From positions 62,001 through 126,000 of the forward strand of contig JAJCXN010000056.1 in assembly GCA_029263415.1 (NCBI GenBank): a stretch of 64,000 nt of DNA, read 5' to 3'. Source of the DNA: Acidobacteriota bacterium. Its GTDB lineage: Bacteria > Acidobacteriota > Thermoanaerobaculia > Multivoradales > Multivoraceae. The notes beneath the pieces are model-generated. The model searched no databases. It was not told the origin of the DNA and saw only the letters and a program-made list of their open reading frames with translations. A program made the position numbers and the translations under genes. This document shows, piece by piece, positions 30,301 to 38,231 of this stretch (position 1 is its first letter; every line of letters begins with the position of its first letter).

Positions 30301-30571
30301 GGATGTTGCGTTCTCTCGAGAGACTCCAGATGCCAAGAGCTATGTTCAGCATCGGCTCAAAGCCCGAGCAGACGATGTGTGGGAGTTACTGGAGCAGGGC
30401 GCGCAGATCTACGTGTGCGGCGACGCTACCGCCATGGCCCCCGAAGTCAAAGACGCGTTCTTGCATATTCACCAATCGAAGACCGGTGGCGACGCGAAAG
30501 ACGCGAAGGAGTGGCTCGATGCTCTCACAAGCAACCATCGCTATCTGGTCGACGTCTGGTCCTCCGCCTAG
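27332..30571 (+). CDS. Self-sufficient cytochrome P450 / NADPH-P450 reductase fusion (CYP102/BM3-like)
   Basis: I-helix AGHETTSGLL, ExxR NEALRLWP, heme loop FGNGQRACIG; flavodoxin YGSNMGTSEALANRI; FAD RYYSISSAP; NADPH MIGPGTGLAPFRGFLQER. Confidence 0.96.
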   Translation: MSTPIPQPPDRPLVGNVFDLSADTQVQDLLRLSKQYGEIFFLELAGRRLIVLSSFRLVDEVSDEKRFDKRVWAPLKQVRRFSGDGLFTAHTFEPNWQKAHNILLPNFSMVAMKRYHPMMLDIARQMLDKWSRLNPADDLDVADEMTRLTLDTIGLCGFDYRFNSFYRERPHPFIRAMTRSLAISMDRSVRPEISNHFRIRQNRIFKRSVDLMNDTVDGIIRERRESGEDLSHRVDLMSAMLTGKDRDTGESLDDLNIRYQIITFLIAGHETTSGLLSFATHYLLKHPAVMAKAREEVDRVLGLDPTVDPTYRQVTELRYVRQILNEALRLWPTAPMFSLFPKEGTAVLGEEYEIDKRDGLAVLIPALHRDPEIWGSNAEAFDPEHFSPEAERTRPANAFKPFGNGQRACIGRQFAMHEAALALGMMLQRFDLFDAHNYKLEVKETLTLKPHGFKIRIAPRQIPAEGDVATPSSDAAKHPAEPSEVPVTARAPAHGTPLTVLYGSNMGTSEALANRIGSDGELQGFAVSVEPLDHRTRGLPKTGAVILVSASYNGHPPDNAKRFCDWLINEAPASKAADGLPFAVFGCGNRDWAATYQEIPRLLDQRMAESGGHRLLVRGEGDAADDFDGDFERWYSKLWPAVLDQFQLDIKAPNQETNNEPATPLLRVEVIQDRHPSPFVKAFGAKPMTLISNIELQAASSPRSTRHIEFALPSAVTYNTGDHLGVIAQNHEALVRRVLERFAFDEQTRIRIQAAVATRTDFPVDQPIAVHQLLTDYVELQDVASRSQIAALARYTECPPDKQGLLELSGSTDEHQDQYRTRVLEPRRSILDLLEQYAACEIPFGAFLGLLAPLRPRYYSISSAPLVTDRILSITVGVIEGPARSGNGTFRGTCSHYLADKTKGSVIYAFVRDGQSMFKPPKDPSIPMIMIGPGTGLAPFRGFLQERQAQKAAGATVGHSMLFFGCRRPAEDFLYREQLEGFEADGVAALDVAFSRETPDAKSYVQHRLKARADDVWELLEQGAQIYVCGDATAMAPEVKDAFLHIHQSKTGGDAKDAKEWLDALTSNHRYLVDVWSSA

Positions 30572-30884
30572 AAACATCTTTGCGAAAAGCGCGTCCGGCA
30601 CACGATACCTGCCATTCGTCACAGCTATCGGAACCGATCCCGAACGTGAAACGTCTATTGCTCGGAGGTCTACTTTTAGAGCCGGATCGCAGCGCCCGCG
30701 GGACGTTCCCCTTGCACTGCCCCGGCTCATTTTTTTGGCACCCTTCACTCCCGTCTGGTGAAACCTTTTCAGCTGATCTGGCGTTGTGATCATCAGTAGT
30801 CACCGCCAAGAGGCCGCTGGGGGCTCGCACCGGCTGGCTTCACGATCCAAACGGGTTTCACGATCCAGTAAGAGGTATCCAACG

Positions 30885-31973
30885 ATGGGCAATCGCAACC
30901 ACGGAACAAAGACCGACACCACCAAAACCCAAACTCGATGGCGCGGACCAGCAGTCGCAGCCGCAGCGGTTGCGGTCGTATTGCCACTGACCGCATTCGC
31001 CGGGATCGGCGCGTGGAACGGCGTACAGCGCGTGATGCTCGGTACCGCTGTCGAGACAGCTCCCATCACTGCAGCTGAGCTTGCACCCGCGCGCGAGACG
31101 GAACCCCGAACGCGCCAAGAGAGGCGCGAAGGCAAGTCCACCTCTGGCAAGGCTGGATTCCTAGGCGTCTCCACCACTGGCCTGACAGATCAGCTCCGTG
31201 ATCGCTTCGACGTTCCACGCGGTCACGGTGTAATGATTTCCGAGATCACCGACAACAGCGCCGCCTACCTCGCGGGCTTAGAGGCCGGCGACATCATCAC
31301 CGATGTCAACGGGACAACGATCTCCAGCAGCTCTGACTTGAGTCGCGCCATTCGCCGTGCCGGCGCCGACAGTACCGTCGCGATCGAGGTCTACCGTGAC
31401 GGTCGCGCTCAGATTCTTGACGCAACCCTCCAGGCGGCCTCAACCCGGACGGCCTCCTACAGCTGGCGCAGCGATGACGGCGACTCGGATGATTGGGACA
31501 CAAGTAACTGGAACAACGGTGACTGGTCTCCTGAGGGTATCGAAGCGTTCGCCGAGCGGATGGCAGAGTTCGGCGAACGATGGGGCGAAATCGGAGCACA
31601 GTTCGGCGAGATGGGTGCAGAAATCGGAGCACAGTTCGGCGAGGGCTTCGCTGAGAATTTCGAGCAGAACGCTGAGGCCTGGGCCGAGCGCATGGAAGCC
31701 TGGGGTGAGGAGTTCGGGCGCCGCATGGAGGCAAAGTTCGAGAATGGTGAATGGGACGAGCGCTCGTTCAGTTTCAATCACGACGGCGACTTCGATTCTG
31801 AAGAGTTCGAGGAAATCATGCACGAACTCCATGAGAGACTCGAAGGTCTGAACCTCGAAGGCATCGGTCAAATCGTCGAGGAAGCCATGCAGGGTGTCAA
31901 CTGGGAGTCACTCGGAGCGGATGTCTCCGCCGCAGTCGAAGAAGCGATGAAAGCTCTAGACAACGAGCGCTAG
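30885..31973 (+). CDS. Membrane-anchored PDZ-domain protein with acidic repeat tail
   Basis: TM AVAAAAVAVVLPLTAFAGIG; PDZ GFLGVSTTGLTDQL...GVMISEITDNSAAYLAGLEAGDIITDVNG; agagg RBS upstream. Confidence 0.85.
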   Translation: MGNRNHGTKTDTTKTQTRWRGPAVAAAAVAVVLPLTAFAGIGAWNGVQRVMLGTAVETAPITAAELAPARETEPRTRQERREGKSTSGKAGFLGVSTTGLTDQLRDRFDVPRGHGVMISEITDNSAAYLAGLEAGDIITDVNGTTISSSSDLSRAIRRAGADSTVAIEVYRDGRAQILDATLQAASTRTASYSWRSDDGDSDDWDTSNWNNGDWSPEGIEAFAERMAEFGERWGEIGAQFGEMGAEIGAQFGEGFAENFEQNAEAWAERMEAWGEEFGRRMEAKFENGEWDERSFSFNHDGDFDSEEFEEIMHELHERLEGLNLEGIGQIVEEAMQGVNWESLGADVSAAVEEAMKALDNER

Positions 31974-32001
31974 AGCAGACGCCAGCCTGTGCCCAAGCCT
32001 G

Positions 32002-32030
32002 AGGGGGTTGGAGAGAACCTCCAATCCCCT
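32002..32030. terminator. Hairpin terminator between convergent genes (12-bp stem, 5-nt loop)
   Basis: agggggttggag agaac ctccaatcccct with one G-U wobble, between stops at 31973 (+) and 32032 (-); short T content only. Confidence 0.7.
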
Positions 32031-32031
32031 T

Positions 32032-35000
32032 CTACTGCTCTCGCTTGGTCACAACAACGTCCTTGATGCCCAGCATCACGGCGTCATGAAGCTCTCTGCG
32101 CACGGCTGAGATCTTCCGGTTGTCCCGAGTCGGATGCACACGGTTGGTGAGCAAGACAACGGCGACCTCTCGCACTGCATCGACCCACAGCGAAGTCCCG
32201 GTAAAACCGGTGTGCCCGAACGACCCGGCCGCGAAGTAGTCTCCGGCACTACTCCGACCTGACGGAGTGTCCCAACCGATCGCCCGGCTACTCGCCTCAA
32301 CCACATTCGTCCGTTGGGTGTAGCGGCGGATCGTTGACTGCTTGAGAAGACGAACGCCGTCGAGGTGGCCTCCGTTCATCAGCATCTGTAGGAAGCGCCC
32401 AAGATCGGAGGCGGTCGAGAAGACTCCGGCGTGAGGAGCGATGCCTCCAAGGCCTGCCGCGTTCTCATCATGCACCTCGCCCCAGACCAGCCTTCCTCGC
32501 CACTCGGGATCCATCTCCGTCGGAGCAATTCGCGAGAGCGGCAACGAGGCTGGCGCCGCGGTCGGCCGGTACGTAGTCGAGCGCATCGAAAGAGGTCTGA
32601 AAATCTCTCCTTGAGCTAACTCATCGAGTGTACGTCCCGTGGTGCGTTCGAGAATCTCTCCCAAGAGCAGGATGCCCAGATCAGAGTACTCCACCGACGA
32701 TCGTGGTTCGGTGTTGAGCGGCATGCCGAAGATCTCGCTCAAGTAGCCGACTCTGGATCGCTCGGTCGGGACTGTCCGCTCGCCGTGGCGCTTGTATAGG
32801 TCGGTCCACCAGAGGATCCCAGACGTATGCGACAGAAGATCCAAAACTGTGATGCCGGCCTTGGCTGGGCCCGCAAACTCGGGGAGATAGCGTTGCACCG
32901 GAGCGTTGAGATCGAGCAAGCCCCGTTCCTCGAGGAGCATGCATAAGGTGGTGGTAACAACGACCTTGGTGAGCGAGGCAATGTCATAGAGCGTGTCGAG
33001 CTCGACGTCGGCTGCTCCTAGGTCGTAGGAAAGTCTGCCAACGGCTTCGTGAAAGACCACCCGCCCGTGTCTGAGCACCATTGCGGCTGCACCAGGAAAC
33101 GCCTTGTCACTGACTGCTCGATGCAAAACCTCTCGAACCTCGCGCGCGAATCCCGGTTCAAGCCCCAACGTGCTTGGATCCGTCACTGGTTCTGCAGACC
33201 AGCGCGGCCGATCCAGGACCCGACTCTCCATTGCTCTCGGCCTCACGTCCTCGGCTGAGGTCAGCGTAGGCACAACCTCCACCGGAAGGCGGCCAGTGAT
33301 CGAGTGCTCGCCATAGATCGCTTGCACCGACGCCGTCTGCGAATAGGTCGACGCATCAAACAAGCCGAGCTCAGCGTCGGCGCCAAGAGCCAAGGTCCAC
33401 GGATCACCGAACGTGACAAACACAGCTGGGATGCCGCGCGCTTGAGCAGCGCCGATCCACTTGTCGACCCAAGCCCAAGCCGTGGACAGCGCCTCGCGCC
33501 CCCCTAAGCGCTGGGCTTTGTTCTGGGCTGCGGGCAAGTCGTCGGGCTCGGCACCTTCCGTCGCAAGCGCTTTCGTGCCGGCATTCGCATTCGCACCGGC
33601 TTCAGCTTGCCGATCTGGCACTTCAGGCACCAACCTCAACCTCCCCCAGGACCGGCGACTCGCATAACTCGCAACGAGCACGGCGTCCGCATCTGCGATC
33701 GCCTCTAGAATCGTGGAGTCTCTATCCGCAGCCGAGCTAGGGCGAACCCAGTAGTCGTTGACCGACTCCGCTCTGCGTCCGAGCTCGCGCGCGACCATAC
33801 GGGGGTTGGTCGTTCGATCAAATTCGTCGAGCAGCGAGATCACCAACACTTTGCCATTCCAACAAGTACCGAAGTTCTTGGTGCCACCAAAACAACGACC
33901 TGGCACGCCTGCGGTGAGCGACTCCTGGCCCACACCGGGCTTCACCCAGGTGACCGCGGCACGAGCGATCTGCTGCGCAATGCGGACAGAGTCAGAGCGG
34001 TCGGCAGTCAGTGGAGTCGTAGACCCCGAACGCGGTCGGTTTCCTAGCAGCCCGAGCTTCGTCTTCGCCTGCAAGATTCTTGAGACTGATTCATCGAGGC
34101 GCTGCTCACTCACCTCTCCTCTCGCCACCGCGCGCACCAAAGCATCGACCGCAACGCGCGGATAAGGAGGCAGCAGTAGCAGATCCGTACCCGCCTTCAC
34201 TGCATCGATGACCACCGAGCCGTGCCACGCGCCACGAGCGCCTTCCATGTCAAGCGCATCGCTGACAATCAAACCGTCAAATCCCAGTTCGCGGCGTAGA
34301 AGACCTCTCAACACCTGCTGCGAGCGCGAGGCAGGAGTGTCGTCGTCATCGAGTGCCGTGACCACCAAGTGGGCGGGCATGACGCCCGCGACACCAGCGT
34401 CGACAACGGCTCTAAATGGAACCAGTTCACGCTCGCGCAGAGTGGCAAGGCTTTCTGTCAGCCGCGGCAATTCAAAGTGCGAATCCTCAACCGTCGCACC
34501 GTGGCCAGGGAAGTGTTTCGCAACCGCCAATGCGCCAGCCGCCTGGACCCCGCGAACAAAAGCTGCTCCGAGCACTCCCACCTTTTCTGGGTCGCTGCCG
34601 AACGAACGCGTACCAATCACCCGATTATCTGGTTCCACAGCAAGATCAAGTACCGGTGCCAGAATCAAGTGGATCCCCAACTCAAGCGCTTCAACAGCGG
34701 TCACCCGCCCGACCTCCTGCGCCAACTCACGGTCGTCAGTGGCGCCGACTGCCATGGCCACCGGAAACCTCAGGCCCCCGTCCAACCGCATGCCGATGCC
34801 CCACTCGGCGTCCAATCCAATCAACAACGGCAACGCGCTCGCCGCCTGCAATCGATCGATCGTCGACTTTACTGACAGTGGATCGCCACCGAACAACACG
34901 ACGCCGCCGATGGTTCCGCTGCGCGCTAGAGCAACGACCTCTTGCAGCCCCGGATCGTCATCACTGAGAAAGGTCCCCGGAAGCCGTGGAAACACCATCT

Positions 35001-35133
35001 GCCCCACCTTCTGCTCGATGGTCAGGTCGGAAATCGTAGGGCCCTGCGCAACCAGAGTGGAGCACACGCAGATCACCAGCAACCCCAAAGTGCCTGCTTG
35101 CGCGATGAATCTCGACTGCGATCCCAATTTCAT
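32032..35133 (-). CDS. Glycoside hydrolase family 3 (NagZ-like) fused to class C beta-lactamase-like serine hydrolase
   Basis: GH3: AKHFPGHGATVEDSHFELP, LIVSDALDMEG; hydrolase: DIASLTKVVVTT (SxxK), YSD, HTGFTG. Confidence 0.93.
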   Translation of the reverse strand: MKLGSQSRFIAQAGTLGLLVICVCSTLVAQGPTISDLTIEQKVGQMVFPRLPGTFLSDDDPGLQEVVALARSGTIGGVVLFGGDPLSVKSTIDRLQAASALPLLIGLDAEWGIGMRLDGGLRFPVAMAVGATDDRELAQEVGRVTAVEALELGIHLILAPVLDLAVEPDNRVIGTRSFGSDPEKVGVLGAAFVRGVQAAGALAVAKHFPGHGATVEDSHFELPRLTESLATLRERELVPFRAVVDAGVAGVMPAHLVVTALDDDDTPASRSQQVLRGLLRRELGFDGLIVSDALDMEGARGAWHGSVVIDAVKAGTDLLLLPPYPRVAVDALVRAVARGEVSEQRLDESVSRILQAKTKLGLLGNRPRSGSTTPLTADRSDSVRIAQQIARAAVTWVKPGVGQESLTAGVPGRCFGGTKNFGTCWNGKVLVISLLDEFDRTTNPRMVARELGRRAESVNDYWVRPSSAADRDSTILEAIADADAVLVASYASRRSWGRLRLVPEVPDRQAEAGANANAGTKALATEGAEPDDLPAAQNKAQRLGGREALSTAWAWVDKWIGAAQARGIPAVFVTFGDPWTLALGADAELGLFDASTYSQTASVQAIYGEHSITGRLPVEVVPTLTSAEDVRPRAMESRVLDRPRWSAEPVTDPSTLGLEPGFAREVREVLHRAVSDKAFPGAAAMVLRHGRVVFHEAVGRLSYDLGAADVELDTLYDIASLTKVVVTTTLCMLLEERGLLDLNAPVQRYLPEFAGPAKAGITVLDLLSHTSGILWWTDLYKRHGERTVPTERSRVGYLSEIFGMPLNTEPRSSVEYSDLGILLLGEILERTTGRTLDELAQGEIFRPLSMRSTTYRPTAAPASLPLSRIAPTEMDPEWRGRLVWGEVHDENAAGLGGIAPHAGVFSTASDLGRFLQMLMNGGHLDGVRLLKQSTIRRYTQRTNVVEASSRAIGWDTPSGRSSAGDYFAAGSFGHTGFTGTSLWVDAVREVAVVLLTNRVHPTRDNRKISAVRRELHDAVMLGIKDVVVTKREQ

Positions 35134-35222
35134 GTTTACCCCATACCTCTAGAACTTCAGGCTTAATCGGCGGGTCGATGATACTCCCCCGCAACAAGTG
35201 CGCTGTTAGCATCCCGACTCCC

Positions 35223-35783
35223 ATGACTGGTTCCCAACAGCCCCAAGTAGATCCCGCCACCAACAATGGTCGCCCGATTCCGACCACCGTTGCGCCCGAT
35301 CACTGGCACCAATGGCAGGCCACTCACCGCGCCACACTGTGCTTTGTCATCAAAGATGAACGCGTCCTTCTGATTCGCAAAAAGCGAGGTCTCGGCGCAG
35401 GAAAGATCAATGGACCCGGCGGCAAAGTTGAGCCAGGCGAGAGCCTCGAAGAGTGTGCCGCGAGGGAAACGCGCGAAGAGCTGCTCATTGAGCCACTCGG
35501 GCTCGCGAGAGCTGGCCGCTTGAAGTTCCAGTTCACCGACGGCTACGGGATCGATGTCACCGTGTACCGTGCCAGCGATTTCTCCGGGACACCGACAGAG
35601 ACCGACGAAGCGGTACCGATCTGGTCGGACCTCGACACCATCCCGTTCGAGGAAATGTGGCAAGACGACGAACTCTGGTTCCCGTTCATGCTCGCGCACC
35701 GGCCCTTTGAGGGTCGGTTCATTTTCGACGGCGACCGCATGGTCGACCACGTGCTTGAGATCGCAATGGAGGCAGGGTCTTGA
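35223..35783 (+). CDS. NUDIX hydrolase, MTH1/MutT-like
   Basis: INGPGGKVEPGESLEECAARETREELLI Nudix box; ATG 35223. Confidence 0.88.
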   Translation: MTGSQQPQVDPATNNGRPIPTTVAPDHWHQWQATHRATLCFVIKDERVLLIRKKRGLGAGKINGPGGKVEPGESLEECAARETREELLIEPLGLARAGRLKFQFTDGYGIDVTVYRASDFSGTPTETDEAVPIWSDLDTIPFEEMWQDDELWFPFMLAHRPFEGRFIFDGDRMVDHVLEIAMEAGS

Positions 35784-37060
35784 ACCGGTTGAGATCTAGA
35801 AAGTTCCGCTGCGCGCTCTGGTGCTTGCTTCTCCTATCGCCGACGGTTGCAATCGGTCAAACGCCGACGGCGACTACCCCCCAAGCGGTTGAGAGCGAGT
35901 CGCCAGTTCAATTGCCAGTTCAATTGCCAGATCAATTGCCAGATCAACTGCCCGATCAACTGGGCGCCCGACTCAGCCTCAGGCTCAACACCTTCGTCGA
36001 ACGGACCGGCATCCCTGCGGCAGGCGCTGCATTGATCTCGGCGACCGGCACCCGTGAAATCGCGGTTGCTGGCTACCGCACCATCCAACGCAAGCACTTG
36101 GTGACTCGAAACGATCTGTGGCACATCGGCTCGATTAGCAAGTCCTTCACCTCAACCTTGATCGCTCGGCTGATCACCCAAGGCACTGCGCTCAAGCAAC
36201 CGAGTGAAGGCAACCTCGACTGGCAAACCAAGCTCTCCCAGATCTTCCCGGAGAGCATCGACACACCGTTTGCGGGAGTCACCGTCGAACAGCTGCTTGC
36301 GCATCGCAGCGGCTTTGAGCCGAACGCTGAACCACGCTTCATCGCGCTGCGGGCCAGCAAACTCCCGATCATTGAACAGCGTAACCTGGTCATCGCGTCG
36401 GTCCTGAGCACGGCTCCGAGCTCCGAACCGGGTACTGAAATGCTCTACTCCAACAACGGCTACCTGCTCGCTGGAGCGATCGCAGAGCGCCTACTCGGCA
36501 GGCCCTGGGAAGAGGTTCTCGCAGACCAGGTTATGCGCCCCTTGGGCCTTGCGACCTTCGGCTTTGGTGCCCCCGATCCCGGAACGGAGGGCCTTCAGCC
36601 CCAAGGGCACTTCGGCCGGAGCAACGATCGCCTGAGTCCGGTCAAAGGCCTGGTCGCGGACAACCCCGCCTACATGGGTCCTGCAGCCACCCTCCACCTA
36701 TCGCTAGCTGACCTCGCGACCTATGCGCATGCGCACCTCCTCGGCGAGATCGGCGTTGCCAGCTCCGGGTCGTGGCCCGAACCGTTGCTGCCCCGAAGCG
36801 TCTTCCAACGCCTACATGCCAGCCGATCAAGCCAGACTTATGCACTCGGATGGGACAACCTCAAATCGCCGGCTGGTCCCGGTCAAAGCGCGACGGAAAG
36901 AGTCATTTGGCACAACGGGTCCAACACCATGTGGTACGCCTTTGTTGGGCTTTTTCCAGAATCAGAGGCGGCCGTGATCGTGACCATCAATGCCGGGCTG
37001 CACAATGCTTCCGAAGTCGATAGGTTTGCGCTGCAACTGCACCATGAGTTCTCTCACTGA
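35780..37060 (+). CDS. Secreted serine hydrolase (class C beta-lactamase family)
   Basis: Signal peptide; GSISKSFTSTL (SxxK), YSNNGYLLAG (YxN), WHNGS (HxG-like); 4-bp overlap with the NUDIX gene. Confidence 0.9.
   Translation: MNRLRSRKFRCALWCLLLLSPTVAIGQTPTATTPQAVESESPVQLPVQLPDQLPDQLPDQLGARLSLRLNTFVERTGIPAAGAALISATGTREIAVAGYRTIQRKHLVTRNDLWHIGSISKSFTSTLIARLITQGTALKQPSEGNLDWQTKLSQIFPESIDTPFAGVTVEQLLAHRSGFEPNAEPRFIALRASKLPIIEQRNLVIASVLSTAPSSEPGTEMLYSNNGYLLAGAIAERLLGRPWEEVLADQVMRPLGLATFGFGAPDPGTEGLQPQGHFGRSNDRLSPVKGLVADNPAYMGPAATLHLSLADLATYAHAHLLGEIGVASSGSWPEPLLPRSVFQRLHASRSSQTYALGWDNLKSPAGPGQSATERVIWHNGSNTMWYAFVGLFPESEAAVIVTINAGLHNASEVDRFALQLHHEFSH
35903..35962 (+). repeat. In-frame 12-bp tandem repeat x5 encoding P[VD]QL
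   Basis: ccagttcaattg x2, ccagatcaattg, ccagatcaactg, cccgatcaactg. Confidence 0.97.
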
Positions 37061-37173
37061 CTCACCCGCAGTCCGAAGGCGGCTGTAAGTCTGTACTCGC
37101 TATTCCAGAATCGGGTGAATTCAACAATCACCGATTGCACCTCTCAGAATCTCACCTGTAGAAGGAACCCTCT

Positions 37174-38034
37174 GTGACCGCTCAATTTCTTGCTGGCCAG
37201 CCGGTGGCCGAAGCCGTACTCGACGACCTCTCTGCTCGAGTCAAGGCTCTGCGTGACCGCGGAGTCGTGCCCGGTCTGGGTACCATTCTGGTGGGCGACG
37301 ACGCCGCCAGCGCCGGCTACGTGCGCAAGAAGCACGAGACCTGTGAGGCCGTTGGAATTCGCTCGTTTCACGAACAGGTTGCCGGCAACGCGACCCAGGC
37401 CGACCTGCTCGCCGCCGTCAGTCGACTCAATGATGACTCTGCAGTGCACGGCTTCTTGATCCAGCATCCTGTGCCCGGGCACTTCGACTTCAACGCGGCG
37501 CTCCTGCACATGGATCCAACCAAAGATGCAGACGGACTGCATCCAGTCAACCTAGGGCGGCTCGTTTTGCAAGAGGACGGTCCGGTTCCCTGCACACCCG
37601 CTGGGATTCAGGCAATGCTTGCGCACTACGAGATCGAGACCCAAGGCAAGCACCTTGTAGTCATCGGCCGCGGACCGACACTGGGGCGACCGCTCTCGCT
37701 GCTGATGACCACCAAACACCCCCACGCCAATTGTGCAGTGACCGTGGTTCACACTGGAGTGAGCGATCTCGTCGCGCACGCAAGGCAGGCCGATATCGTG
37801 GTTGCCGCGGTCGGCGTACCGGGTTTTGTCACCAAAGACATGATCAAGCCTGGAGCTGTGGTGGTCAGCGGCGGCATCAGTTGGAAGGGCAAGAAGCTGC
37901 TCGCCGACGTCGACGAATCGGTTGGTGAGATCGCCAGCTGGATCACTCCGCGACTCGGCGGTGTCGGACCAACCACGGTGGCCATGTTGCTGCGCAACAC
38001 AGTGACTCTCGCCGAAGCTCACTCCGCACCGTAA
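37174..38034 (+). CDS. folD: Methylenetetrahydrofolate dehydrogenase/cyclohydrolase
   Basis: TILVGDDAASAGYVRKKHETCEAVGI, DGLHPVNLGRL, PCTPAGIQAML, GRGPTLGRPLSLLM, GGVGPTTVAMLL. Confidence 0.97.
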   Translation: MTAQFLAGQPVAEAVLDDLSARVKALRDRGVVPGLGTILVGDDAASAGYVRKKHETCEAVGIRSFHEQVAGNATQADLLAAVSRLNDDSAVHGFLIQHPVPGHFDFNAALLHMDPTKDADGLHPVNLGRLVLQEDGPVPCTPAGIQAMLAHYEIETQGKHLVVIGRGPTLGRPLSLLMTTKHPHANCAVTVVHTGVSDLVAHARQADIVVAAVGVPGFVTKDMIKPGAVVVSGGISWKGKKLLADVDESVGEIASWITPRLGGVGPTTVAMLLRNTVTLAEAHSAP

Positions 38035-38096
38035 GCGAACCTGGCCGAAGCTCACTCCGCAGCGTAGCGAGCCTGGCCGAAGCTCCGCTGTAGCCT
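38008..38096. repeat. ~32-33-bp degenerate tandem repeat, 2 full and 1 partial copy, covering folD 3' end
   Basis: ctcgccgaagctcactccgcaccgtaagcgaac / ctggccgaagctcactccgcagcgtagcgagc / ctggccgaagctccgctgtagc. Confidence 0.95.
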
Positions 38097-38153
38097 GCTC
38101 GCGAGACCGAGCGTTCGCGGCCAATCGTACCTAGGCGCGCCTTCAGACGCGCT

Positions 38154-38231
38154 GTCAAGGTGCGAGGTCAAGATGCGCGAGCAAGGCCCGCAGTCAAGAC
38201 GCGCGGTCGAGGCCAGCGGCCAAGATCTCGT
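38154..38231. repeat. 13-bp minisatellite, 6 contiguous degenerate units, covering the 3' end of the ankyrin ORF
   Basis: gtcaaggtgcgag gtcaagatgcgcg agcaaggcccgca gtcaagacgcgcg gtcgaggccagcg gccaagatctcgt. Confidence 0.9.

Noticed and set aside
30839-30874. Repeated ttcacgatcca upstream of the PDZ gene as an operator
   Set aside because: Only two imperfect direct copies; more likely part of the general short-repeat pattern than a defined regulatory site.
34208-35152. 314-aa + strand ORF antisense to the GH3 fusion
   Set aside because: Ser/Thr/Pro/Arg-rich antisense shadow of a strongly supported gene.
38154-38231. Possible CRISPR array
   Set aside because: Units are 13 bp, contiguous and degenerate with no spacers; it is a minisatellite. 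No cas genes are present.
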